Translations under genes and position numbers: made by a program | In this document: positions 32,235 to 39,612 of the stretch, in pieces | Layout of the letters: each line of letters opens with the position of its first letter | How positions within the stretch are numbered: position 1 is the stretch's first letter | Source: Collinsella bouchesdurhonensis | GTDB lineage: Bacteria; Actinomycetota; Coriobacteriia; Coriobacteriales; Coriobacteriaceae | Assembly: GCF_900155365.1 (NCBI RefSeq) | Contig: NZ_LT699742.1 | Coordinates: 229,975 to 270,995, forward strand | Reading direction: 5' to 3' | DNA length: 41,021 bases | The notes under the pieces: generated by a model | Seen by the model: the letters and a program-made list of their open reading frames with translations, nothing else | What the model was told of the DNA's origin: nothing | The model's database searches: none

Positions 32235-33062
32235 ATGGATCGTTATTCGAACAATCAGTCTGCCCATTATTCGGCTGCCGGCAGCACGCCGTCGCGCGTG
32301 CGCACCGTGCAACTTAGCCACCCCGGCCTGCGCCGTAGGACAAAAGAGCCCTCGCGGCAAGCGGCCTCGTCTGCGCCCGCCGACCGCGCTTCTCATCCGG
32401 CTGCGGGAACCGGACGCAATGTCGCCCTGGCCGATGCGGATGCTTTTGCACGCAGGGGCAAGGAGCCTTCCCATAACTGCCACGTTGCTCCTGCGCCGGC
32501 CGGGAAAGACGGCGCCGCCGCGCGCGGGCGATCGTCTTCGCGCGCAACCCGCACCAACTTCATGAAATACGCGGCAGATAATCGTGTCGTCCATGCCATC
32601 TATGAATTCACGACGGGGCGTACCAAGCCATTGGCTATCGCTCTTGTGATTCTGGCAATTCTTGGTGGACTCTATGGTCCGATGCGTGACTACTACGTTG
32701 CCTATCGTACGGGGGATATCCTTGCGCGCCAGCTGCAGGTGAGCGAGCGGTACAACAAGAGCTTGCAGTCCGATGTGAGCAAGCTGCTTTCCAAGGAGGG
32801 CATTGAGGACGAGGCCCGCTCAAAGCTTGGTCTTGTGATGCCAGGAGAGAAGCAGCTTGAAGTTAAGGGACTCGATGGTGATTCTTCTTCCGATTCTTCC
32901 GATGCAAGCTCATCGCTCACGGCTTCTGAGATTGCAAAGCGCGAAGCGGAGGTTGCGGCAGAGGCACCTTGGTATATAAAGGTTCTCGATACGGTCTTTT
33001 TCTATTCTGGCGTGGGCGGTCAGGAAGTGTCTTCATCGGGTAATTCGACTTCGGGGGAGTAG
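32235..33062 (+). CDS. DivIC/FtsB-like septum formation initiator protein
   Basis: FtsB/DivIC proteins form a bitopic divisome complex with FtsL and FtsQ. The 275-aa product has a long N-terminal cytoplasmic extension (about 130 residues, Ala/Arg/Ser-rich, low complexity), a membrane helix near 131-149 (PLAIALVILAILGGLYGPM), and a short coiled coil (ARQLQVSERYNKSLQSDVS). The family signature follows: EGIEDEARSKLGLVMPGEKQ. The tail is Ser/Asp-rich. The start at 32235 follows AAGG; internal starts would shorten the extension, so its length is uncertain. It is followed by ppx with 2 bp between, hence an operon. Confidence 0.85.
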   Translation: MDRYSNNQSAHYSAAGSTPSRVRTVQLSHPGLRRRTKEPSRQAASSAPADRASHPAAGTGRNVALADADAFARRGKEPSHNCHVAPAPAGKDGAAARGRSSSRATRTNFMKYAADNRVVHAIYEFTTGRTKPLAIALVILAILGGLYGPMRDYYVAYRTGDILARQLQVSERYNKSLQSDVSKLLSKEGIEDEARSKLGLVMPGEKQLEVKGLDGDSSSDSSDASSSLTASEIAKREAEVAAEAPWYIKVLDTVFFYSGVGGQEVSSSGNSTSGE

Positions 33063-33064
33063 CC

Positions 33065-34069
33065 ATGTGCGATGCTGCTTCGATGCGCTTTCGTATCGCG
33101 TCAATTGATTTGGGAACCGTCTCTTCGCGCCTGCTTTTGGCGACGGTTGAGGACGGGGTCATTGTCGATTCGAATAAGCATACGGTTATTACGAATCTGG
33201 GCGAGGGCGTGGACGCGACGGGTTCGCTTTGCGATGCGGCCATCGAGCGGGTGACCTCTGTGTGCCGCGAGTTTTGTCGCAAAGTGGATGCGTTTGAGCC
33301 TGATGCCGTGTGCACTACGCTGACAAGCGCCGCGCGCGATGCCAAGAACGGGGCCTTGCTTATCGATGCTTTGCGGGGACTGGGGCTTTGTCCGCAGGTT
33401 ATTCCCGGTGAGGTTGAGGCGAAGCTGACGTTTTACGGTGTGGCGCACGATTTTGAGGGCCAGGTTATCGCTGTGGCCGATTCTGGCGGCGGGTCGACGG
33501 AACTGGCGTTGGGGTCCTACGGGGCGGGCAGGCCGCTTGAGTTGAGTTCTGTCGAATCTCTCAATATCGGTTGCCGTCGCGTTACCGAGCGGTTTTTCTC
33601 AGCGTTGCCTCCGCAATATGGCGAGGTTGAGCGTGCTGCCTCATGGGCTGCGGAACAGTTTGGGGCCTTTTGGGCTGGCGCCGCCGAGCGGCCCGACCGA
33701 CTGATCGCCGTGGGAGGAACAGTGACGATGCTCGTCGCGATGGTTGAGCGCATGGAGCACTACGACTCTTCGCGCGTGCATTTGCATCGCCTGGGAATTC
33801 AGGATGTCGAGGCGTGTATTGAGGCTATGCGTGTTTTGGACGCGGCGTCTGTTGCAAATCTGCCCGGTGTTCAGGAAAAGCGAGCTTCGGTGCTCTTGGG
33901 CGGCGCTGTCATCATTCGCGAGCTTATGAAGACTGGCGGGTATGATGAGCTGACGGTGAGCGAGAACAGCTTGCTCGCCGGTATGGCGGCGACGATGTTC
34001 GAGGCGCTTGCGCATAAGGGGGATGATGGCTTTAAGTCGGTTGTTGGCTGGAAGCCAGAGTTGTCGTGA
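33065..34069 (+). CDS. ppx: Ppx/GppA family exopolyphosphatase
   Basis: The enzyme releases phosphate from polyphosphate ends or from pppGpp (ASKHA fold). The 334-aa product has ASIDLGTVSSRLLLATV near the start; the usual Asn of DxGTNS is Val here. It has TSAARDAKNG, the catalytic Glu region IPGEVEAKLTFYGVAHDF, VADSGGGSTELALG (phosphate loop 2) and AVGGTVTML. It is the short single-core version without the long C-terminal HD-like part. The ribosome site GGGGGAG overlaps the end of divIC, so translation is coupled. A second in-frame ATG at 33083 is possible. The divIC-ppx pairing is typical of Actinobacteria. Confidence 0.9.
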   Translation: MCDAASMRFRIASIDLGTVSSRLLLATVEDGVIVDSNKHTVITNLGEGVDATGSLCDAAIERVTSVCREFCRKVDAFEPDAVCTTLTSAARDAKNGALLIDALRGLGLCPQVIPGEVEAKLTFYGVAHDFEGQVIAVADSGGGSTELALGSYGAGRPLELSSVESLNIGCRRVTERFFSALPPQYGEVERAASWAAEQFGAFWAGAAERPDRLIAVGGTVTMLVAMVERMEHYDSSRVHLHRLGIQDVEACIEAMRVLDAASVANLPGVQEKRASVLLGGAVIIRELMKTGGYDELTVSENSLLAGMAATMFEALAHKGDDGFKSVVGWKPELS

Positions 34070-34086
34070 TAGACTAACTCACACAA

Positions 34087-34171
34087 GGGGGCGTGGCGGA
34101 ATTGGCATACGCAGGAGACTTAAAATCTCTCGCCGCAAGGATTGAGGGTTCGAGTCCCTCCGCCCCTACCA
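34087..34171 (+). tRNA. tRNA-Leu (anticodon TAA)
   Basis: This is an 85-nt class II tRNA. The acceptor GGGGGCG pairs with CGCCCCT (first pair G-U). The anticodon stem GGAGA/TCTCT encloses CTTAAAA, giving anticodon TAA. A variable arm is present, the T arm is GAGGGTTCGAGTCCCTC, and the discriminator A and CCA are encoded. Confidence 0.95.
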
Positions 34172-34180
34172 GGTTACCAA

Positions 34181-34208
34181 GGGTCCCGGCGACGGGACCT
34201 TTTCTTTT
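34181..34208 (+). terminator. Terminator after tRNA-Leu(TAA)
   Basis: GGTCCCG (34182-34188), loop GCGA and CGGGACC (34193-34199) form the stem, followed by TTTTCTTTT. Confidence 0.9.
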
Positions 34209-34258
34209 ACCGGGCGCCGCAGCGGGGCGCCGGCGCGCAGCGGCGGCGGAGTCCCTCA

Positions 34259-34294
34259 ATGTGACAAAACAAGACAGAGGACTTTTTGTCACAT
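34259..34294. repeat. TGTGACAAAA palindrome, copy 1
   Basis: ATGTGACAAAA (34259-34269) and TTTTGTCACAT (34284-34294) form a perfect 11-bp inverted repeat with a 14-nt centre CAAGACAGAGGACT. Confidence 0.9.
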
Positions 34295-34357
34295 CGTGGG
34301 TCTGGATAAGAAAGCAGGCCAGAACCAACATGGGCTCTGACCTGCATTTTTCATAAA

Positions 34358-34393
34358 ATGTGACAAAATAAACCTGTCGACTTTTTGTCACGT
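34358..34393. repeat. TGTGACAAAA palindrome, copy 2
   Basis: ATGTGACAAAA (34358-34368) and TTTTGTCACGT (34383-34393) pair over 11 bp with one G-T, again with a 14-nt centre (TAAACCTGTCGACT). It ends 4 bp before the stop codon of the minus-strand gene, so it could serve as that gene's terminator (arms end in T-runs on both strands). Confidence 0.85.
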
Positions 34394-34397
34394 TGGG

Positions 34398-35015
34398 CTA
34401 GTGGGCGGAGTAGTGGAATCCGTCTTCGGCGGCACGCTTGAGGTATTCGTCGCGCTTTTGGATGTTCTTGGCGTTTTCGTACTGCACGGCGATGAAGTAC
34501 TCCAGACGGCCGCGCTGGGAACCGCTTGTTTTGTCGAGTAAGGCCTCAAGCTCTCCAATGTGGTTGGATTTCCTCAGAATCATGATGTCGTACGAAAGCA
34601 GCGCATCGTGCTTGTACGGCTTGTACTCGTCGCCTTCCCAATTGAGAATCTCGTCGAGCATGCTTTTTGCCTGCTGCTTCTTACCCTGGCCAACATAGAT
34701 GTTGAAAGCCTTGAGCACCAGATCGACGCGCTGCTGATGCTTGAGCGGGTAGCGAAGTAGCATCTCGAGGATTTCGTTGGCTTTTGCGTAATCCTCTTTA
34801 AGCAAGTACGCATTGAGCTTGAAGTAGTTGATGTTGTAATCGGGATACAAGGCGTTGGTGAGCGGAGCATCGATGAGCTTGAAGAACTCGTCATACTGCT
34901 CGCGCGCAAGATAGTTACGTAGCTTCTTGTACGTTGTGCGCTTCTTGATGGCCTTGAACGAGATCATACAGATCAAAATGATGCTCAAGATAAAGGTGGC
35001 GATACGGAAGTTCAT
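34398..35015 (-). CDS. Membrane-anchored TPR-like protein, function unknown
   Basis: This 205-aa protein starts at 35015 with GAGGAG upstream. Residues 4-21 are one hydrophobic helix (RIATFILSIILICMISF), followed by a basic KAIKKR, so it is an N-terminally anchored protein. The remainder is alpha-helical with TPR-like pairs (AYLLKEDYAKANEILEMLL, FNIYVGQGKKQQAKSMLDE, YFIAVQYENAKNIQKRDEYL). Such proteins often scaffold envelope complexes, but no partner is evident here. It is divergent from the GntR regulator. Confidence 0.75.
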   Translation of the reverse strand: MNFRIATFILSIILICMISFKAIKKRTTYKKLRNYLAREQYDEFFKLIDAPLTNALYPDYNINYFKLNAYLLKEDYAKANEILEMLLRYPLKHQQRVDLVLKAFNIYVGQGKKQQAKSMLDEILNWEGDEYKPYKHDALLSYDIMILRKSNHIGELEALLDKTSGSQRGRLEYFIAVQYENAKNIQKRDEYLKRAAEDGFHYSAH

Positions 35016-35123
35016 GCCCTGCTCCTCGGGGATGCCGTTGTATAGACCAAGCTCGACACATAATAGCGCGCACCGCGTTCGAGGCATTTCGGGATTGGCC
35101 TCTCGCGAAAATATCTAGATTGA

Positions 35124-35143
35124 CTTGTACATAAGTTGTATAG
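35124..35143 (+). promoter_or_regulatory. GntR half-sites over its own promoter region
   Basis: CTTGTA (35124-35129) and TTGTATAG (35136-35143) lie about 30 bp before the TTG start. TTGTATA-type half-sites are characteristic of HutC/TreR-like GntR operators, and the same element recurs at 36216-36224 upstream of the PTS operon. Autoregulation is inferred. Confidence 0.45.
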
Positions 35144-35172
35144 TTGCGGTGCAGCAAAGAAAGGACTCGAGA

Positions 35173-35907
35173 TTGAGCAAAGCTAACGGCGAGACCCTGC
35201 ATGGCACGGTTTCGAACTATATCCGATCAAAAATCTTCGCCAAGGAGTGGGGAACGGGGGAGCGCATCCCGTCCGAGCACAGCCTGATGGATTTGTTTGA
35301 CGTAAGCCGTGGCACCGTTCGCAAGGCAATCAAAACGCTCGTCGATGAAGGTCTTTTGCAGCAAGAGCATGGTCGCGGAACCTTTGTGAGCGAGCCGCAT
35401 ATCGCGCATCCTGGCGGTGATCGACCGTTTTCGTTTGCGGCCTCACTGCAGCAGCAGGGAATTACGTTTGAGACCGAGGTCCTTTCGCGCGAGCGCATCG
35501 GCGCTACGCCAGAAGTTGCGGAGCATTTGCAGATCAAAGAAGGCGACCCTGTCCTAAAGCTTCGCCGCGTGCGTCGCGCCGGCGGTAAGGCGATTATGGT
35601 GCTGGACAGCTGGACGCCGCTGAATGTCTGTCCTGGCATCGAGGATATGCCCTTAGAAGAGATGTCGCTGTTCGATGCAGTCGAGAAGGCAACGGGCGCG
35701 CACATCGCTGTTTCGCAGATGGCTTACTCGGCGCGCTCTGCGGGCAAGGATCTGGCAAGCGTGATGGGCGTGTCCGAGGTGTCGCCCGTGCTTAACCTGG
35801 AACAGCTGATCTTCTTGGATGACGGCCGTGCTATTGAGTGGGGCGATACGATGCTGGCTGCGGGTCAGACCATCGTGGGAACCGCGCATCAGCGCCTTGA
35901 GTCATAG
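35173..35907 (+). CDS. GntR family regulator, HutC subfamily (UTRA domain)
   Basis: The 244-aa protein has an N-terminal winged helix (VSNYIRSKIFAKEWGTGERI, PSEHSLMDLFDVSRGTVRKA, LVDEGLLQQEHGRGTFV). A C-terminal UTRA ligand domain follows (about 90-240: FSFAASLQQQGITFETEVLS, LKLRRVRRAGGKAIMVLDSW, LEQLIFLDDGRAIEWGDT), the fold that binds sugar phosphates in TreR and NagR. The TTG at 35173 is preferred because AAAGGA is 9 nt upstream; an earlier TTG at 35125 would overlap the predicted operator. It lies before a PTS operon on the same strand after a 439-bp control region and is its probable regulator. Confidence 0.9.
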   Translation: MSKANGETLHGTVSNYIRSKIFAKEWGTGERIPSEHSLMDLFDVSRGTVRKAIKTLVDEGLLQQEHGRGTFVSEPHIAHPGGDRPFSFAASLQQQGITFETEVLSRERIGATPEVAEHLQIKEGDPVLKLRRVRRAGGKAIMVLDSWTPLNVCPGIEDMPLEEMSLFDAVEKATGAHIAVSQMAYSARSAGKDLASVMGVSEVSPVLNLEQLIFLDDGRAIEWGDTMLAAGQTIVGTAHQRLES

Positions 35908-36346
35908 GGTTCGTTTCACTTTCGTTTTTTAATTCCCACACTTTCGCTCTTTCGAATGGCTTGAAGCAAGTAGAGCTGAGCTTACGGCTTGAAACTGAAC
36001 GATGTTCAGCGAAACGTCACAGACCCTTCAAATTTACGGTTGTGGACAAAGCGCGTGTGGAATGGTGTAACGTTTTACCAACGACAAAATCGCTCCTTTG
36101 AAGAAAATGCTCCATTTGACACACCGTTCATCGAAGATAACGACCGTTTGCGAGATGCCCGCAACAATGCGTTTTTCTCAACTTGTCTCCATTAGAATGT
36201 ACAAGCAGAAGGCAACTTGTATAGCATTTTGAGTGCGAGTTGCCGTATCATTCCAAACGGCAGATGCATCTGCACCGAGTGGGGCATCTGGCAGATCAAA
36301 CGTGCTTGCGTCCAAGCAGCGAGCACCCGATAGCGGAGATGATGTA
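35908..36346 (+). promoter_or_regulatory. Control region of the TIM-YjbQ-PTS operon
   Basis: This 439-bp A/T-rich gap has a weak open frame without a ribosome site that I do not accept as a gene. ACTTGT-type half-sites cluster near the right end: ACTTGT (36181-36186), the inverted TACAAG (36200-36205), and CTTGTATAG (36216-36224). The latter two form TACAAG-10 nt-CTTGTA. TATCAT (36246-36251) is a possible -10. CAGATGCATCTG (36261-36272) is palindromic and could fold with a downstream GCATCTGG in the leader. Confidence 0.5.
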
Positions 36347-37045
36347 ATGGAGAAAAAGCAGCTTCGTTGGCCGTTCTTTGTGGTCAATCCCAAGTCCTAC
36401 CTCTATGGCGAGGACATTCTCAAACTCGCTAAGTACACGGACAAACTGGCCGAGAAGTATGACTTTGACGTTCTGTTCACCGCGCAGCTCATCGACCTGC
36501 CGCGCATCATCGATGAGTGCCCTCACCTGGTACCTTGCGCCCAGTACATGGAGAGCCTCAAGCCGGGTCGTGGCATGGGCCACGTTCTGCCCGAGGCACT
36601 TGCCGCCGCTGGCGTAAAGGCAACCTTCCTCAACCATGCCGAGAACCCCTCTACCGTGCATGAGCTGGCAGCTACCATCGCTCGCGCCAACGAGGTTGGC
36701 ATCCTTACTGTCGTGTGTGCCGATTCCGTCGAGGAGGGCGAGATGATCGCCTCTCTGAAGCCCGACGTCATGGTTTGCGAGCTCACGAGCCTTATTGGCA
36801 CCGGCACCGTTGCCGGCGAGGACTACATGCGCGCTTCCACCGAGGCCGTTAAAGCCGTCTCTCCCACCACGCAGGTGCTCCAGGCTGCGGGCATTCATTC
36901 TGGCGAGAACGTCTATGATGCCATCAAGTACGGCGCCGACGGCACGGGCGGCACGTCTGGTATCGTTGCGGCCGAGGATCCGTTTGCAACCCTCGACGAG
37001 ATGTTCGAGGCACTCGACCGCGCACGTACCGATTTCGCAAAGTAA
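36347..37045 (+). CDS. Triosephosphate-isomerase family protein (archaeal-like, PTS operon)
   Basis: The 232-aa protein is shorter than bacterial TpiA (about 250) and closer to archaeal TIM in style. The catalytic set is recognisable: Asn14 and Lys16 in VVNPKSY, His97 in LNHAENPST (bacterial enzymes have GHSERR), and Glu145 in CELTSLIGTG. The phosphate-binding end GADGTGGTSGIV is intact. Catalysis of an aldose-ketose phosphate isomerisation is therefore likely. As first gene of an operon with YjbQ and GAT-type PTS genes, it probably isomerises a short sugar phosphate (for example an erythrulose or tetrose phosphate) rather than serving glycolysis; this is an inference. The start at 36347 follows GCGGAG. 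Confidence 0.85.
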   Translation: MEKKQLRWPFFVVNPKSYLYGEDILKLAKYTDKLAEKYDFDVLFTAQLIDLPRIIDECPHLVPCAQYMESLKPGRGMGHVLPEALAAAGVKATFLNHAENPSTVHELAATIARANEVGILTVVCADSVEEGEMIASLKPDVMVCELTSLIGTGTVAGEDYMRASTEAVKAVSPTTQVLQAAGIHSGENVYDAIKYGADGTGGTSGIVAAEDPFATLDEMFEALDRARTDFAK

Positions 37046-37068
37046 TTCAGACGGACAAGGATTTGCAC

Positions 37069-37590
37069 ATGACTGTTTACAAGGGTCTCGTTAAGGTTTC
37101 CACCCTCGAAGGTAAGCCCACCTACCTGGACATCACCAAAGAGGTCGAGGACATCGTTCGCGAGTCTGGCGTCAAGGAGGGCATCGTCACGGTTATCTCC
37201 TGCCACACTACCTGCGCCGTCTTCTCCGAGGAGTATGACCACGATCACACCCCTACGGGCGACACGTTCCTGCAGGCCGATCTTTCCGATGGCCTCAACC
37301 GCATCTTCCCCGAGCAGCACGACTGGAGCACCTATCGCTATCCCGGTCTCGACCATTTCGAGGAGGTCGAGTCTTGGCCCAACCCCGAGCAGTACCTTCC
37401 TAACATGGACCGCAGGATGCTGTGGAACGGCGACGCCCATCTTCGCTCGACGCTCATCGGTTCCAATCAGACGTTCGAGGTCGAGAACGGCGAGCTTCAG
37501 CTCAATGGCCTGGCAAGCATTTTCTTCGTCGACTTCGACCGTACGCGTGAGCGCAACCGCAAAATCAAGGTTTGCGTTATCGGCGAGTAA
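37069..37590 (+). CDS. Divergent YjbQ / UPF0047 family protein
   Basis: YjbQ proteins are small trimeric enzymes; some show weak thiamin-phosphate-synthase activity, but their real role is unknown. The 173-aa product is longer than the usual 130-140. Conserved elements are SCHTTCAVFSEEY, DGLNRIFP, and NGDAHLRSTLIG with the conserved His, then GELQLNGLASIFFVDFDRTR. Most family members have LGTWQGI and FDGPR there, so two signature spots differ. About 30 extra residues (YRYPGLDHFEEVESWPNPE) precede the NGDAH motif. AAGGA is 7 nt before the ATG at 37069. It is in an operon with the TIM-like gene (23 bp gap) and the PTS genes. Confidence 0.82.
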   Translation: MTVYKGLVKVSTLEGKPTYLDITKEVEDIVRESGVKEGIVTVISCHTTCAVFSEEYDHDHTPTGDTFLQADLSDGLNRIFPEQHDWSTYRYPGLDHFEEVESWPNPEQYLPNMDRRMLWNGDAHLRSTLIGSNQTFEVENGELQLNGLASIFFVDFDRTRERNRKIKVCVIGE

Positions 37591-37615
37591 GCGCTAGCTT
37601 TTTCAATGGCTTTTC

Positions 37616-37667
37616 GCCGGCGTCGCTTCGCATACTGCCCGATAGCGAAGCAAGTTCGAGCGCCGGC
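37616..37667 (+). promoter_or_regulatory. Two-segment stem-loop between yjbQ-like and EIIB genes
   Basis: GCCGGCG (37616-37622) pairs with CGCCGGC (37661-37667), and inside it GCTTCGC (37625-37631) pairs with GCGAAGC (37645-37651). There is no T-run. It may be an RNA processing or protection element that sets different levels for the enzyme and transporter parts. Confidence 0.6.
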
Positions 37668-37715
37668 TGAAGTAGTAGAATGTGAACATCGTTTGTTTAC
37701 GAAAGGAGAGAGTAA

Positions 37716-38000
37716 ATGAAGAAGATCGTTGTCGCTTGTGGTTCCGGTGTCGCAACCTCCACGGCTGTCGGCCATAAAATTGCCGACCTCCTGGATGCTA
37801 ACGGCCTTTCCGGTCAGTACCACATCGTGCAGTGCTCCATCGCTGAGGCTCCGTCTCAGTGCTCCGACGCTGTACTTCTGGTCGCAACCACTATCGCTCC
37901 CGCAGGCATTACCTGCGAGTATGTGAGTGGCGTGCCCTTCCTGACGGGTATGGGCAAAGCTGATGCAGAGAAGAAGATCGTGGAGATCGTCTCCGCGTAA
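37716..38000 (+). CDS. PTS galactitol-type EIIB component
   Basis: The 94-aa GatB-like protein accepts phosphate from EIIA on a cysteine and passes it to the sugar during uptake. The N terminus VVACGSGVATSTAVGHKI contains the phosphorylated Cys8 and the P-loop-like turn of the GAT family. GAAAGGAGAGAG precedes the ATG. It is followed 70 bp later by the EIIC gene. No EIIA gene is in this operon or in the window, so phosphate must come from an EIIA encoded elsewhere. Confidence 0.9.
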   Translation: MKKIVVACGSGVATSTAVGHKIADLLDANGLSGQYHIVQCSIAEAPSQCSDAVLLVATTIAPAGITCEYVSGVPFLTGMGKADAEKKIVEIVSA

Positions 38001-38070
38001 TTCCAGGCATCAGAGTCTGATCGCATCTGACCGCTGACGCGGTCACCTTATCCGAGAGTGAGATTACTCA

Positions 38071-39471
38071 ATGGACGCAATTGTTGCATTTTTTGGCGGC
38101 GTCTCCAGCCTAGGCGTCTCCGTCGTTATGCCGATCGTGCTCACCATTCTGGGCGTGCTGTTCGGCGCCGGCTTTGGCAAGAGCCTTAAGGCCGGCCTGA
38201 CCGTTGGTATCGGTTTCATCGGCCTGAACCTGGTCATCAACCAGCTCATGGGTACCGACCTTGCCGGTGGCGTTAACGCCATGGTTACCCGCTTCAGCCT
38301 GTCCCTGAGCGTCATGGACGTGGGCTGGCCTGCGGCTTCCGCAATCGCCATGGGCTCCATCGTGGGCACCATCATCATTCCTCTGGGCCTGCTCGTGAAC
38401 GTGCTCATGCTGCTCACCAACACCACCCAGACCGCTGACGTCGATATCTGGAACTACTGGCACTTCGCCTTCACCGGCGCTCTCGTTGCCATCGTTACCA
38501 ACAACATCGCTTTTGGTATCGCCGCCGCTATCATCAACGAGGTTGTCGTCCTCATCATCGGCGACCTGACCGCTCCGCTGGTCGAGAAGTCCCTCGGCCT
38601 CCCCGGCGTCTCCATCCCTCACGGTTTCTCCGGTGCTTATGCTCCGATCGCCTTCGCCGTCAACTGGGTTATCGACAAGATTCCTGGCCTGAACAAGATC
38701 GACATCAACGTTCGTTCTATGCAGAAGCAGTTCGGCGTCTTTGGTGAGCCCGTCCTTCTGGGCGCCATCATCGGCCTGCTTATCGGCTTGCTTGCTGGCT
38801 ATGGCTTCCTGCCCAGCACCGCCGCTGACGGCACCACCATCCCGAGCGTTCTGTCCATGGCCGTCTTCATGGGCGCCGTCATGGTCCTGATCCCGAAGAT
38901 GGCTGCCCTCCTCATGGAAGGCCTCATGCCCGTCTCCGACGCTGCTTCTAGCTTCATCCAGAAGCACTTCCAGAACCGCGGCAAGATCTACATCGGCCTT
39001 GACTCCGCTGTTGGCACCGGTCACCCCGTGACCCTGACCATGGCGCTTATCCTCGTGCCGGTCTCCATCTTCCTGGCCTTCATTCTCCCGGGCAACCAGG
39101 TTGTGCCTCTGGCCGACCTCGCCTGCATCCCCTACATGCTCGTGCTCATCACCCCGATCGTTCATGAGAACGGCTTCCGTGGCCTGATCGTCGGCATCAT
39201 CGTCCTGGCTGTTGGTTTCTACATCGCCACCGACCTGGCTCCGCTCATCACCTCTGCTGCTGCAAACGTGAACTTCGACATGGGTGGCGCCGCTGCCATC
39301 TCCTCCATCTGCGATGGCGCTAACCCGCTCACCTGGGTCATCACTCGCCTCGGCCAGCTTGGCGACGGCATCGGCCTGGTCGTCCCGGCTGTTGTTGCTA
39401 TTGCCATGGCTGTCTGGAACCGTATGCGCATCGTCAAGGAGGCCAAGGAGCTGCACGCCGAGCAGGCGTAA
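38071..39471 (+). CDS. PTS galactitol-type EIIC permease
   Basis: The 466-aa GatC-like polytopic protein forms the sugar channel of the PTS. It has about 10-12 hydrophobic segments. Conserved family parts are PIVLTILGVLFGAGFGKSLK, VGIGFIGLNLVI, MDVGWPAASAIAMGSIVG and DVDIWNYWHFAFTGA near the first third, with GTGHPVTLT and TPIVHENGFRGLIVG in the second half. Codons are strongly C-ending, as in the ABC binding protein, which suggests high expression. A weak GAG-rich site precedes the ATG at 38071. The gene ends the operon before a very strong terminator. GAT-family EIIC proteins carry galactitol, pentitols and other polyols or ketoses; the substrate is not readable here. Confidence 0.93.
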   Translation: MDAIVAFFGGVSSLGVSVVMPIVLTILGVLFGAGFGKSLKAGLTVGIGFIGLNLVINQLMGTDLAGGVNAMVTRFSLSLSVMDVGWPAASAIAMGSIVGTIIIPLGLLVNVLMLLTNTTQTADVDIWNYWHFAFTGALVAIVTNNIAFGIAAAIINEVVVLIIGDLTAPLVEKSLGLPGVSIPHGFSGAYAPIAFAVNWVIDKIPGLNKIDINVRSMQKQFGVFGEPVLLGAIIGLLIGLLAGYGFLPSTAADGTTIPSVLSMAVFMGAVMVLIPKMAALLMEGLMPVSDAASSFIQKHFQNRGKIYIGLDSAVGTGHPVTLTMALILVPVSIFLAFILPGNQVVPLADLACIPYMLVLITPIVHENGFRGLIVGIIVLAVGFYIATDLAPLITSAAANVNFDMGGAAAISSICDGANPLTWVITRLGQLGDGIGLVVPAVVAIAMAVWNRMRIVKEAKELHAEQA

Positions 39472-39512
39472 TGCACCGACCTCTATGCCCAAGACGCATA
39501 TGAGCTAGCATC

Positions 39513-39552
39513 ATTTGGGGCCCACGACGAGTTTCGTGGGCCCCAATCTTTT
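39513..39552 (+). terminator. Terminator of the PTS operon
   Basis: TTGGGGCCCACGA (39515-39527) and TCGTGGGCCCCAA (39534-39546) form a 13-bp perfect stem with a 6-nt loop, then TCTTTT. Confidence 0.95.
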
Positions 39553-39612
39553 ATCGAGACGTCGCGCCACATGCTGGAATGCCCACGCAAGCGCGCTAGA
39601 GGAGTTTTGACG

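Noticed and set aside
35989-36195. 68-codon frame in the PTS control region
   Set aside because: It has a TTG start with no ribosome site and no recognisable features, and it ends just past the first ACTTGT half-site of the operator cluster.
38110-39492. 460-codon open frame opposite the EIIC gene
   Set aside because: It lies antisense to a clear GatC gene with strongly biased codons; the long frame is a by-product of that bias, and its composition (Asp/Glu/His/Gly-rich) is unlike a real protein.
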